Assembly (NCBI RefSeq): GCF_023703375.1
Contig: NZ_JAMQGO010000016.1
Coordinates: 1-56,804, forward strand
From: Lutimaribacter degradans
GTDB lineage: Bacteria > Pseudomonadota > Alphaproteobacteria > Rhodobacterales > Rhodobacteraceae
Direction of reading: 5' to 3'
Length of the DNA: 56,804 nucleotides
This document shows positions 9,066 to 17,481 of this stretch, in pieces (positions within the stretch are counted from its first letter, which is position 1; the number at the start of each line of letters is the position of its first letter). The position numbers and the translations under genes are program-made. The notes beneath the pieces were generated by a model. The model was not told the origin of the DNA. It was given only the letters and a program-made list of their open reading frames with translations, and searched no databases.

Positions 9066-9217
9066 CCCGCGCCGATGGCAGCACCGAAGTGCGGGCAACA
9101 CGAGGTCAGATTACGGGTTGAATGGATCGTCTTGCAGTGTACCTTTGCCATTGCGACCATGGGCATAACGACGGGATGTGCAGGTCGTCGTGGCGGGCAA
9201 CGCGACTGGGACGACCA

Positions 9218-9649
9218 ATGACGCAAGCATACAAGCTGGTCTTGCGAAACAGGCTGGAAGAGATCCCGCGCATTGCCGAGACGGTGGAGCGTTTCTGCCT
9301 GAGGCACGAGCTGGCGCCGCGCATCGCGATGCACTTGACCTTAGCGCTGGATGAGTTGGCGACCAACGCCATCAGCCACGGTTTCGCGCCCGACATCGCG
9401 CACGCAGATGCAATCCGCCTGAGTCTGACGCTGGATGACGACGCCGTGCAGGCCGTGATCGAGGATCGTGGTCGTCCCTTCGATCCGCTTTCGGTGCCGC
9501 CTACCGATACCGGGCTGGGGCTGGAGGCGCGCGCGGTCGGAGGGCTGGGCGTGCATCTTGTGCGCGAGGTCATGGACGAGGTGCGGTATGAACGCACGAA
9601 TGGCCTGAACCGCGTATATCTGCGCAAACGGTGCGACAACGAGAAATGA
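9218..9649 (+). CDS. RsbW-like serine kinase / anti-sigma-type ATPase
   Basis: 143 residues forming one GHKL ATPase domain: N-box LALDELATNAISHGF, G1 EDRGRPFDPLS and G2 GGLGVHLVREVMDEV. It is close in layout to the C-terminal domain of the ABC fusion just upstream, so the pair probably arose by duplication. In known systems (RsbW, SpoIIAB) such proteins phosphorylate a STAS antagonist on Ser and bind an output partner. ATG 9218 is preferred; the sequence before it (from 9122) shows no family similarity. The stop is followed by about 1 kb of IS256 debris before the STAS gene. The output partner is unknown. Confidence 0.82.
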   Translation: MTQAYKLVLRNRLEEIPRIAETVERFCLRHELAPRIAMHLTLALDELATNAISHGFAPDIAHADAIRLSLTLDDDAVQAVIEDRGRPFDPLSVPPTDTGLGLEARAVGGLGVHLVREVMDEVRYERTNGLNRVYLRKRCDNEK

Positions 9650-9808
9650 AACCGACCGACCCAAGGGGCCGGTTGCAGGTTGGAGGGGGATATCCCGGCA
9701 AATGGCGAAACTTTGAAAAAGGGTGCCGTTGCTTCACTCCGTCGTCTGCCTGATGGCAGGGACTGAAAGCTTGACGCAGATTTTGAACGAATGGCCGGCA
9801 ACGCTGGC

Positions 9809-9820
9809 GGGGGGGGGGGG
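9809..9820 (+). repeat. Run of twelve G residues
   Basis: A mononucleotide G12 tract lies between the RsbW-like gene and the IS256 remnant. Such runs slip during replication and can vary in length, but no gene start or promoter box is evident close by, so an effect on expression is only a possibility. It may also be a sequencing or assembly weak point. Confidence 0.8.
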
Positions 9821-9879
9821 TAGCTATCAGCTTTGCTCTGATAAACCCGGCTATCGTAGAGGCGACACAAAATCCTAGG

Positions 9880-10594
9880 CGGGCTTTGATGAAGGCAAGA
9901 TCCAGGTTGAGCGCCCGCGCGTGCGTAGCAAAGCCAAGGGCAAGGAAATGCCCCTCCCTCGTCGGGGGTAGATCTCTGCGCGGGTGTATCTCCACCAGCG
10001 GGTCATGAAACTGATTATGAACATGGCCACGCGCAAATTCGGCTGTCCCGTTCGGCTGCCCGAGGCTGGTGTACCTGCGGAAGCGAGCTGTGACCTGTCC
10101 AAATCCGCGGTCTCCCGGCGCTTCAAGGTGCTGCGCCGAACTTTTGGTGCAGACACCCGAAACCAGCGCTGTCAGGCGCGCAACATCAACAGCTGCCTCG
10201 CGCCGGCGTATCATGCCGCTGTACGCCGCGCCCTGAAGCAGGCCTGGGCGATTGACGATGCCGAGAAGGCCAAGCGCCTGATCCGCAATCTCGCACGGCG
10301 CTTCGATTGGGAAGCCACCAATGTCGCGGGCTCAATCCTGGCCGGTCTCGGCGAAATTCTCCCTTGGTCAGGATTGGGCTGTCGCTTGAGCTCTGGCGCT
10401 CATTGGCCAGCACCAATAATGTCGAGGCAAAGAGCAGTGTCACCCGACAGATTTGCCGGAACGTAAAACGTTGGCAGGATGCCAAGATGGCCTTGGGGCT
10501 CCTTAAGAGCTACAAGCAGCAGCCAATTCTTAAGCAGGTCCCTATCGGCTGTCGGCTGTACCGCGTCCTTGACCATATCAAGGACGCCGCATAA
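9880..10594 (+). mobile_element. IS256-family (mutator-type) transposase remnant with internal deletion
   Basis: Pieces of an IS256-type transposase appear in order but in shifting frames: VERPRVRSKAKGKEMPLPS near 9910-9965, VYLHQRVMKLIMNMATRKFG then LPEAGVPAEA and SKSAVSRRFKVL (9981-10130), then directly RRTFGADT, which in intact relatives lies roughly 90 residues further on, then AVRRALKQAWAIDDAEKAKRLIRNLARRF, and finally a C-terminal CRNVKRWQDAKMAL and YKQQPILKQ. The missing block includes catalytic residues. The copy is therefore dead. It interrupts a gene cluster between the RsbW-like and STAS genes. Clear terminal repeats were not found. Confidence 0.8.
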
Positions 10595-10670
10595 CGTGCC
10601 GAAACGCACCGCCGCTCCGGCGAATTTCAACATCGATCGGGACATTCCCGTTGGAAAGGCGATACTATTG

Positions 10671-11018
10671 GTGGACAATCTCGGCGTCACACAGGAACGC
10701 GATGGCACTCTCGCGGTGGTCTGCGTGCGCGGACGCATAGATAGCGCGACATCTGTCCAGTTTGAGGCGGAGCTCGATATCGTATTCGCCGACCCGCCCG
10801 ATGCCCTAATCATCGACCTGACGGATCTGAACTACATGAGCAGTGCCGGATTGCGCGTGCTCCTTGTGGTCGCCAAGCGCGCACGGGCCGAGGAGCGGCC
10901 GCTGATCCTGTGCAACTTGGCGCCAGGCATCCGCGAGGTCTTCGATATCAGTGGTTTCTCCACGATTTTCGAGATTGCTGCGACCCGCGCCGAGGCTGAG
11001 GCCCGGGTGCGCGGCTGA
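10671..11018 (+). CDS. STAS-domain anti-anti-sigma factor-like protein
   Basis: About 115 residues with the STAS pattern: short beta strands LAVVCVRGRIDSATS, then ALIIDLTDLNYMSSAGLRVLLVV and a C-terminal helix. The SSAGLR turn has the serine that partner kinases phosphorylate in RsbV/SpoIIAA. GTG 10671 (or TTG 10668) is chosen, with GGAAAGG at 10653-10659; an open frame continues upstream to 10479 but that part is IS256 debris. The stop is 26 bases before the SpoIIE-type phosphatase gene. Expected role: the unphosphorylated form binds the RsbW-like domains and frees their output; the neighbouring phosphatase resets it. Confidence 0.82.
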   Translation: MDNLGVTQERDGTLAVVCVRGRIDSATSVQFEAELDIVFADPPDALIIDLTDLNYMSSAGLRVLLVVAKRARAEERPLILCNLAPGIREVFDISGFSTIFEIAATRAEAEARVRG

Positions 11019-11044
11019 CGCGCGCCGCCGTCAGGGAGACAGGG

Positions 11045-13102
11045 ATGTTCCGCTCGCTCCGATTCCAGCTGTTCGCCGGCTTGATGGTCATATTGCTGGG
11101 GGCAGGACTGACGATCACGATTTCGACGCGTGAGCAGATGCGCGAGGCGCTTATTGGTGCGGAAACCCGCGCTGCACGCAACGTGCTGGGCCAGATCGAG
11201 CTGCAGGTTTCCAACCGCTACCGCGAATTGCTGGCCGAGAAATTGCGAATCGTGAATGAGCGGCGCGACGCGCTGGAACATATGGGCGCCGTCACGGTGG
11301 CCGCCGCCGAAGCGCATGACCGGCTAAGCGATCGCGGCCAGGCCAGCCGGGCGGAAGCCCGTGCGCTGACGCTGGATTTCGTCAACGCCGTCAGCCCAGG
11401 CGGGTCCGTGCAGGCGCTTGCGATGACACGCGAGGGGCGGGTACTGGCGCATTCCGATGGCAGCCAGAAGGGCCGTGACCTGAGCGCGCAGCCCGACATC
11501 AAGGGTCGCCCCCTACCCGTCGCGGTGCAGGAGGATATCGCCATTCATGGCCACGCCTATATCCTGTTTGATGACAGCGCGGTCGATGCCGGCGAGGATG
11601 GTGAGGATGACGGCGCCCGCGACGGCCGCCGCTTCGCCTATTTTCGCGAAGTGCCGGAGCTGGATCTCATTATCGGCGTGTCCGACCGCATCGGCGACGT
11701 CGAACGCTATGTCGAGACGGGCGTGGCCGCCACCGTCGAAGTGCTGGCCGAGACCCTGGCGCAGGTGCGGGTCGTCGATACGGGTTTCGTCTTCATCCTG
11801 GACGATGAGCTGAACGCCGTCACCCCGCCCGCTGACTGGGCAGCGCCCCTTATGCGCGAGCGCGATCCGGTCAGTGGTACCCCCATACCTGAACTCCTGG
11901 CCGCAGCCGCGCGAGGTGACGACCCTGCGACGCTCCGCTACGCGCTTCCCGGCGCGCAGGCGCCGATCGAGATGCAGGCCTATGTCAGCTATTTCCGGCC
12001 TCTGGGCTGGTATGTTGTCAGCACCGTTCCCTCCGCCGAGGTCAACCGCCCTGCCAATGCGCTGACCCGCCAGCAGGGCGTGATATTTGCCATGGTGCTG
12101 GGCGTAGCGTTGATGCTGGCCTGGCTGTTCGCGCTCAAGCTGACGGGACCGTTGCAGCGTCTGACGGGCTATGCGCGGCAGCTGCCCGGGCAGGATTTCA
12201 CTCGTTCGGATGGCGCTCAAGGCGCGCTGGACCGGCTGGCGGATACCCGTTCCGAGGTTGGTGGGTTGGCGCGTGCCTTCCGCTTCATGGAAGGCGAGTT
12301 GCGCGAAAATATCCGCGTTCTTCTTGACACGACGCGCGACAAGGAGCGGATTGAGAGTGAGCTGAATATCGCGCGCGACATCCAGCGGGGCCTGCTGCCG
12401 AAGATTTTCCCGCCCTTTCCCGACAACCCGCAGATCGATCTGCACGCTTCGCTGACACCGGCGCGTCATGTCGGCGGTGATCTGTTCGATTTCTATTTTC
12501 TGGACGATCATCGTCTGCTGTTCGCAGTGGGCGACGTGGCCGACAAGGGCGTGCCGTCGGCGCTGTTCATGGCAATCACCAAGACCCTGGTGAAGTCAGC
12601 AAGCGGGCAGGAGACCGATCCCGCCCTTATGATGCGCCGCGTCAATGAAGCGCTGAGTGCCGACAATCCGCGCGCGATGTTCGTCACGCTCTTCATCGGC
12701 ATCCTCGATATCCGCTCGGGCGAGGTGGATTACGTCAATGCTGGGCAGAATCCGCCGATCCTGCTGTCGACCGATGGCCATGCTGATCTGGTGCGCCCGA
12801 TCAGCGGCCCGCCTGCCGGCGTTATGGAAGGCGTAGTTTATGACCGCCTGAAGCTCCGGCTTGCCTCGGGCGACAATCTGGTCGTGTATACTGACGGCGT
12901 GACCGAAGCGATGAATGACGACAACGCGGAATATGGGACCGGCCGCCTGTTGGCCCTCTTGCAGAGGTTGCGCGGGCAGCGCGCGACGCGGCTGGTCGAT
13001 GGCGTGCTCGAGGACGTGCGTCGGCACTCCGACGGTGCGTTGCAATCGGACGACCTGACATTGCTGTGCCTGACCTGGCACGATACTTCACCAAGGGAAT
13101 GA
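11045..13102 (+). CDS. Membrane-bound SpoIIE/RsbU-type PP2C phosphatase with sensory domain and HAMP
   Basis: 685 residues. A membrane segment at about 7-27, a long periplasmic sensory part (double-Cache-like) to about 345, a second membrane segment near 348-368, a HAMP-like linker, a coiled segment, and a C-terminal PP2C domain from about 440. Metal-binding acidic residues are present: GGDLFDF (477-483), GDVADKG with Asp497, and SDDLTLL with Asp669-Asp670. ATG 11045 follows GGGAGACAGG. The domain should dephosphorylate the STAS protein encoded just upstream in response to an external signal, which is the activating step of partner switching. Confidence 0.9.
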   Translation: MFRSLRFQLFAGLMVILLGAGLTITISTREQMREALIGAETRAARNVLGQIELQVSNRYRELLAEKLRIVNERRDALEHMGAVTVAAAEAHDRLSDRGQASRAEARALTLDFVNAVSPGGSVQALAMTREGRVLAHSDGSQKGRDLSAQPDIKGRPLPVAVQEDIAIHGHAYILFDDSAVDAGEDGEDDGARDGRRFAYFREVPELDLIIGVSDRIGDVERYVETGVAATVEVLAETLAQVRVVDTGFVFILDDELNAVTPPADWAAPLMRERDPVSGTPIPELLAAAARGDDPATLRYALPGAQAPIEMQAYVSYFRPLGWYVVSTVPSAEVNRPANALTRQQGVIFAMVLGVALMLAWLFALKLTGPLQRLTGYARQLPGQDFTRSDGAQGALDRLADTRSEVGGLARAFRFMEGELRENIRVLLDTTRDKERIESELNIARDIQRGLLPKIFPPFPDNPQIDLHASLTPARHVGGDLFDFYFLDDHRLLFAVGDVADKGVPSALFMAITKTLVKSASGQETDPALMMRRVNEALSADNPRAMFVTLFIGILDIRSGEVDYVNAGQNPPILLSTDGHADLVRPISGPPAGVMEGVVYDRLKLRLASGDNLVVYTDGVTEAMNDDNAEYGTGRLLALLQRLRGQRATRLVDGVLEDVRRHSDGALQSDDLTLLCLTWHDTSPRE

Positions 13103-13109
13103 TCCACCT

Positions 13110-14342
13110 ATGCCACGCCTGAAACACACAGAACCGACCGTGACGATCGCGCCGCCTTCGCGCCTCTGGCATCGGGGACTGAACCGCGCATTGTTGGCGC
13201 CTTTTCTGTCGATCTTGCTGGTTCTGGCGCCGCCCGTGACCGCCGGGGACGACCTGACCACCGCGCCAACCCTGTCGCCGGAGGAAGAGCCCTGGCGAGT
13301 CGGTTATCTGGAAGGTGGGCAGTATGTCGATTACGAAACCATCACCAAGGCCATCGTCCGCGGGTTGATGGAGCTGGGTTGGGTCGAACCGGCTGATCTG
13401 CCCAACGCGCAGGGCGCGCAGGCGGGCGATTTCTGGCGCTGGTTCGGCGAAAATTTGGAAAGCGATTACATCGAGTTCGTGCCGGACGCGTATTACACCG
13501 CAGGGGATTTCGACAGTGATCAGCGTCCTGAAACTCGCACGGCCATCCTCGACCGGCTGACGCAGACCGGGGATATCGATCTTGTAATCGCCATGGGCAC
13601 CTGGGCCGGCCAGGACCTGAGAGTCGAGGGGCTGGATGTGCCCGTGGTCGTCGGTTCGACCAGCGATCCGGTCGGAGCGGGCATCATCGACAGTTCTGCC
13701 GATAGCGGCATGGATCACCTGCACGCGAGGGTCGAGGTGGATCGCTATCAGCTGCAAATGCGCTTGTTCCACGACATCATCGATTTTGACCGGCTGGGCA
13801 TCGTCTATTCCGACACCCGCGAGGGACGCACATATGGCGGGGTCAATGCCGTGGAAGAGGTCGCCGCAGAGCGTGACTTCGAGGTCGTTTCCTGCAACGC
13901 CCCGTATGCCGGCCTTCCCCAGAAGGAGGTCGAAGCGGGTGTGATCGCCTGCTACGATGAGATCGCCGCGCAGGTGGATGCGATCTATGTCACCGTGCAT
14001 CGCGGTATCACCGAAAACTCACTGCCCGCGATCATGGACAGCATCAACCGCAACCTGGTGCCGACCTTCTCCATGCTGGGGTCCAGCGAAGTCCGGCGCG
14101 GTGTTTTAATGAGCATCGCGCAGGCGGATTTCTCGCATGTGGGGATGTTTCACGCAAAGACCATCGCACGAATCCTGAACGGTGCATCGCCGCGCGCATT
14201 GTCGCAGGAATGGAGCGCACCGCCCAAGATCGCGCTTAACCTCGCGGCCGCCGAGCGCATCGGTTTCGACCCGCCGGTCGATCTGCTTCTTGCCAGCGAC
14301 GAGATCTACGAAACGATTTCGGCCCCCGATGCATCTCCCTGA
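13110..14342 (+). CDS. Periplasmic substrate-binding protein, PF04392-type ABC sub_bind
   Basis: 410 residues, starting eight bases after the phosphatase stop. A hydrophobic stretch at about 30-47 ending VTAGDD looks like an export signal with an unusually long, basic front region. The rest reads as a two-lobed binding protein: TAILDRLTQTGDIDLVIAMG, VPVVVGSTSDPVGAGI, then FDRLGIVYSDTREG and ILNGASPRALSQEW near the end, typical of the PF04392 family that feeds ABC importers. No cognate ABC importer is adjacent, so it may instead present a ligand to the sensors or transporters of this cluster. It is slightly longer than the usual 320-340 residues. Confidence 0.75.
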   Translation: MPRLKHTEPTVTIAPPSRLWHRGLNRALLAPFLSILLVLAPPVTAGDDLTTAPTLSPEEEPWRVGYLEGGQYVDYETITKAIVRGLMELGWVEPADLPNAQGAQAGDFWRWFGENLESDYIEFVPDAYYTAGDFDSDQRPETRTAILDRLTQTGDIDLVIAMGTWAGQDLRVEGLDVPVVVGSTSDPVGAGIIDSSADSGMDHLHARVEVDRYQLQMRLFHDIIDFDRLGIVYSDTREGRTYGGVNAVEEVAAERDFEVVSCNAPYAGLPQKEVEAGVIACYDEIAAQVDAIYVTVHRGITENSLPAIMDSINRNLVPTFSMLGSSEVRRGVLMSIAQADFSHVGMFHAKTIARILNGASPRALSQEWSAPPKIALNLAAAERIGFDPPVDLLLASDEIYETISAPDASP

Positions 14343-14354
14343 GATCCGGCGCGT

Positions 14355-15110
14355 TCAGATCCCGCTGCGCGTCAGGAGCGCATGGCGGGCGGCGACCTTG
14401 GCGGCCAGGAACTCGGCGCTGCGCGGCTCCCATAGCGGACGGTTCCACATATAGCCATGCGCACGCAGGCTCGCCGGTTCACCGTTGAGCACCTGCTGGG
14501 GAAACACAGCCTGCATCAACGCCGCTTCGCCAGGGGAGCAGCGACGCAATGCACCGCTGCCCAGATTTACGATCTGACGCAGCCACAGCGCATTCAGCGC
14601 GATGCGCGGCGTCAGATGCTCTGGCGTTCCGGCGAACAGGAAAAAGCTGTCCCGCGATGGCGCGAACCCGGGATGCCGGCTGCGAATGGAGGCCGTCAGC
14701 CTGCGCAGATGCCAGCGCCGGTATCCCTGCAGCCGGTGCGTGCCCTCCAGCGCATCGCCGATTTCATACAGCGAAGTGTTGCGCAGCTCGCTCAGGCAAA
14801 GGCAGGCCATCGCCACCTGCTCCACCGAGAATCGGCGGATGCGGGGTATTCCGGCATCTCGAACCACCCGGCCTCCAGCATCTTTTTGGTATTTCGAGAT
14901 CAGCGCGCCGCCGAAAGCTGCATATCCGATCACGCGCGCCTGCGGCAGCGCTCCATAGGCGCGGGGGGCCACATAGCGTCCGGCTGCGTCCGACCAAAAG
15001 GCATCAGTCACATCCAGCGGCACGGGATCGACGCGCAGCGCCGCAAAACGCTGCCGAAAGCTGTCCAGCACCCAGGGGAGGGCGGTTGTGGCCCCCTCCT
15101 GCACCGTCAT
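14355..15110 (-). CDS. Uncharacterised 251-residue protein
   Basis: Not recognised. ATG at 15110 is supported by AAGGTG five bases upstream on the minus strand; longer in-frame starts reach 15188. The protein looks soluble, without signal or membrane segment. It has an aromatic, arginine-rich middle (YRRWHLRRL), FFLFAGTPEHLTPRIALNAL, and a C-terminal MWNRPLWEPRSAEFLAAKV. It converges on the substrate-binding protein gene with 12 bases between stops, and marks the end of the unusual cluster. Whether it belongs functionally is open. A CGTT...GGAAC pair upstream is spaced by 18 bases, too wide for a confident promoter. Confidence 0.6.
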   Translation of the reverse strand: MTVQEGATTALPWVLDSFRQRFAALRVDPVPLDVTDAFWSDAAGRYVAPRAYGALPQARVIGYAAFGGALISKYQKDAGGRVVRDAGIPRIRRFSVEQVAMACLCLSELRNTSLYEIGDALEGTHRLQGYRRWHLRRLTASIRSRHPGFAPSRDSFFLFAGTPEHLTPRIALNALWLRQIVNLGSGALRRCSPGEAALMQAVFPQQVLNGEPASLRAHGYMWNRPLWEPRSAEFLAAKVAARHALLTRSGI

Positions 15111-15320
15111 GGCCACACCTTGGCAATGAAACCGTCCGACGGTTCCAACGTTCCCGACATATGCATCTGTTCCACCTGCCACTGCCACACACGCTGTTAG
15201 TTGGGTGGCATCTTAAAAATAACTAAAACTCTTTTTCAAAATCTTGCTCTGCTGATCGCGGTTTCACTACTAGGAGAGATGTCGAGGGTCAACGCGTGAT
15301 AAGCGATGCATAACTCCGAC

Positions 15321-15606
15321 GGGATTGCCACCTTGTTTTCGCTTATTTGAGAGGCGCGAGACCTCTGCCTGTCAGGCAGCCAAATCGGTTCACCCATTTC
15401 CGGATGGTCTCCCGGCCGACCATCCCCCCGATCGGCGAGAAGGCCCTAGACATCCGCCGTGCTGAGCGCGAAGCGAAGTTAGAACCAGACGGCATATGAA
15501 ACGATTTCACAGGGAAAACGATAGCCTTTCAGGCGCGGCAAGGAGGAAGGTATGTTCATACCCAACGCCTGACCAAGCGCCGCACTGCAAACAAGTTGGC
15601 AATCCC
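15321..15606 (-). mobile_element. Internally deleted IS6-type element (286 bp, both ends present)
   Basis: Inverted ends GGGATTGCCACCTTGTTTTC (15321-15340) and GCAAACAAGTTGGCAATCCC (15587-15606) bound the element. Read on the minus strand it has a left end, a transposase N-terminus (LKGYRFPCEIVSYAVW, then RFALSTAD after an in-frame stop, and a frameshifted EMGEPIWLP), and then jumps straight to the right end. The catalytic region is absent. It is related to the remnant at 1549-2239 but inverted. The flanking eight bases do not match, so no clear target duplication was seen. Confidence 0.82.
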
Positions 15607-15629
15607 GCGACAGTCTCGGGGACCGCCCG

Positions 15630-16211
15630 TCAGGCTGTGTTGCCCAGGCGGGCCTTGATCCATTCCAGCAGAACCTCTTCTTCTTGATGATCCAGAACCT
15701 GGGTATTGAGCAGTTCCATCCCGCGGATGCCTTGGATCGCAAGAAAGATGAGTGTGGCCATATGCGGGTCCGATGCGTTGGCCCTTATGCGAGCCAGGAA
15801 ATCGCTTTCCTGGCGGCGGACTGGAGTCAGCATGCCCGGATCTTCGGCCAGCGCCGCCAGCAGGCCCGAGGGGGGCGGCGTGCCGCCCTGACGTTCGGAC
15901 CGGAACTGATCAATATAGGCGCGGATGGCGGAATCCGGCTGTCCGGTGCGTTCCTCGGCGCTGATGGCCGCATCAAAGCGCGCCAGATAATCCTCGACCA
16001 AAGCCGTCATCAGGCGGCTTTTTGACGGGAAATGATACAGCAGCCCGCCTTTTGACACCCCCGCCTTGGCCGCAACCGCTTCAAGGGACAGATTGCCCGG
16101 CCCGGTGCATTGTGCGACGGCTTGCGCGGCGTCAAGGATGCGGCGGCGCGTATCAGATCGGGGCGCGCGGTTTTCGTTGTGCTGTGATATGGCTGACACC
16201 CTGAGTGGCAT
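15630..16211 (-). CDS. TetR/AcrR-family transcriptional repressor
   Basis: 193 residues. The N-terminal helix-turn-helix reads LSLEAVAAKAGVSKGGLLYHF at about 41-61, preceded by TRRRILDAAQAV; the C-terminal half is the ligand-binding domain with a tail typical of TetR_C-like regulators. The gene diverges from an RND efflux operon, and a perfect palindrome lies at 16220-16235, immediately beside this start, so control of both itself and the pump is likely. ATG 16211 lacks a strong ribosome site; GTG 16199 is an alternative start. The stop lies 24 bases from an IS6-type remnant. Confidence 0.88.
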   Translation of the reverse strand: MPLRVSAISQHNENRAPRSDTRRRILDAAQAVAQCTGPGNLSLEAVAAKAGVSKGGLLYHFPSKSRLMTALVEDYLARFDAAISAEERTGQPDSAIRAYIDQFRSERQGGTPPPSGLLAALAEDPGMLTPVRRQESDFLARIRANASDPHMATLIFLAIQGIRGMELLNTQVLDHQEEEVLLEWIKARLGNTA

Positions 16212-16219
16212 GTTGACTT

Positions 16220-16235
16220 TACCGTCCAGACGGTA
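16220..16235. promoter_or_regulatory. Perfect palindrome, likely TetR operator
   Basis: TACCGTC-CA-GACGGTA is an exact inverted repeat of two 7-base arms with a 2-base centre. It lies in the divergent gap between the TetR gene and the efflux operon. TTGACT at 16213-16218 and TATAGC at 16234-16239 could be a rightward promoter (spacing 15), which the palindrome would overlap. Confidence 0.65.
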
Positions 16236-16380
16236 TAGCCGACAGCCTCGAAGATCAAGCCCAGCCTTTGCGTGACGGTGCGTGGCTTGACGCGCCTACA
16301 TTGTCCACGTTTGCGGCGCAAAGGTCGTGCATTGTCCTGTCGCATGCAGGGCGCAACAGTTGCAAATCAGGATAGAGTCC

Positions 16381-17481
16381 ATGGTCAAACGTCTGGTGAT
16401 TGCTGTGATAGTGCTGGCGTTGGTCGGCGGTGGTCTGATCGGCTTTAACCTGTTTCGTGACCGCATGATCGAACAGGTGTTCGCAAACCTGCCCGTGCAG
16501 TCTCTTACCGTGGAAACGGTCGTGGCAGAGCCAGTGACATGGCAGCCGGTGCTGAATGCCATCGGCACGGTCAATGCGAACCAGGGCGTTGAACTGACAG
16601 TAGAATCCGCGGGCATCCTGCGCGAAATCCTGTTCGAACCGAACACGCAGGTCGAAGAGGGCCAGCTTTTGATCCGACTCGACAACGTGGTGCAACAGGC
16701 CGATCTGGAGGCCGCGCGCACGCAGCTTGAGTTGGAGCGCGCGAACCTGACCCGCCAGCAGGAACTGCAAAGCCGCGGCATCGCAACCAGCGCCACGCTT
16801 GAGGCAACGCAGGCCGCGTTCCGGGCCGCCGAGGCGCAGGTGGCGCGCGCCGAGGCCGTCGCCGACCAACGCGAGGTGCGCGCGCCGTTCGAAGGCACGA
16901 TCGGGCTTTTGCGCGTCGATCTGGGGCAGTATGTGCAGCCCGGCACGATCATCGCCACGTTGCAGGATCTGGACACCATGCGGGTGGATTTCAGCCTGCC
17001 CGAGCAAAGCTTACCGGACCTGTTCATCGGGCAAACCCTGCATCTGAGCAGCGATGACGATCAGCAGACTTTTGAAGGACAGGTCAGCGGCATCGATCCG
17101 CGTGTCGATCCGTCCAGCCGCCTGGCGGCTGCGCGGGGCACGGTGGAACCGTCCGATGGCACCCTGACGCCCGGGCAGTTCGTGCGCCTTCGGCTGGATC
17201 TGCCGCAAGAGGATGGCGTGATCGCGCTGGATCAGACCGCTGTCGTCAGCAGCCTTTACGGCGATTTCGTCTACGTCGTGCGCCCGCAAGAGGATGACCC
17301 CGACGCGCTGGCCGCGCGGCAGGTGTTCGTGGAAACCGGTCGCCGCTCGGGCGGGAAGATCGAAATCCGCGACGGTGTTGCAGCCGGTGACCGGATCGTG
17401 ATCAGTGGCCAGAACCGGCTGTCCAACAACACGCCTGTGGTTCTGGCCGATGCGCAGGCCGATGACGGGGTGACCGAATGA
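16381..17481 (+). CDS. RND efflux periplasmic adaptor (membrane fusion protein)
   Basis: 366 residues. An N-terminal membrane anchor (VIAVIVLALVGGGLIGF) is followed by the lipoyl/hairpin arrangement of HlyD-type adaptors: GTVNANQGVELTVESAGI, coiled-coil helices at about 105-165, then REVRAPFEGTIGLLRVDLGQ, a beta barrel, and GDRIVISGQNRLSNNTPV near the end. ATG 16381 with AGGA at 16369-16372; earlier in-frame starts lack family similarity. The stop overlaps the permease start. It should link the inner-membrane pump to an outer-membrane channel; no TolC-like gene is in this operon. Confidence 0.93.
   Translation: MVKRLVIAVIVLALVGGGLIGFNLFRDRMIEQVFANLPVQSLTVETVVAEPVTWQPVLNAIGTVNANQGVELTVESAGILREILFEPNTQVEEGQLLIRLDNVVQQADLEAARTQLELERANLTRQQELQSRGIATSATLEATQAAFRAAEAQVARAEAVADQREVRAPFEGTIGLLRVDLGQYVQPGTIIATLQDLDTMRVDFSLPEQSLPDLFIGQTLHLSSDDDQQTFEGQVSGIDPRVDPSSRLAAARGTVEPSDGTLTPGQFVRLRLDLPQEDGVIALDQTAVVSSLYGDFVYVVRPQEDDPDALAARQVFVETGRRSGGKIEIRDGVAAGDRIVISGQNRLSNNTPVVLADAQADDGVTE

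Noticed and set aside
15147..15173. CGTT/GGAAC pair upstream of the 251-residue gene
   Set aside because: Spacer is 18 bases, outside the usual 16-17.
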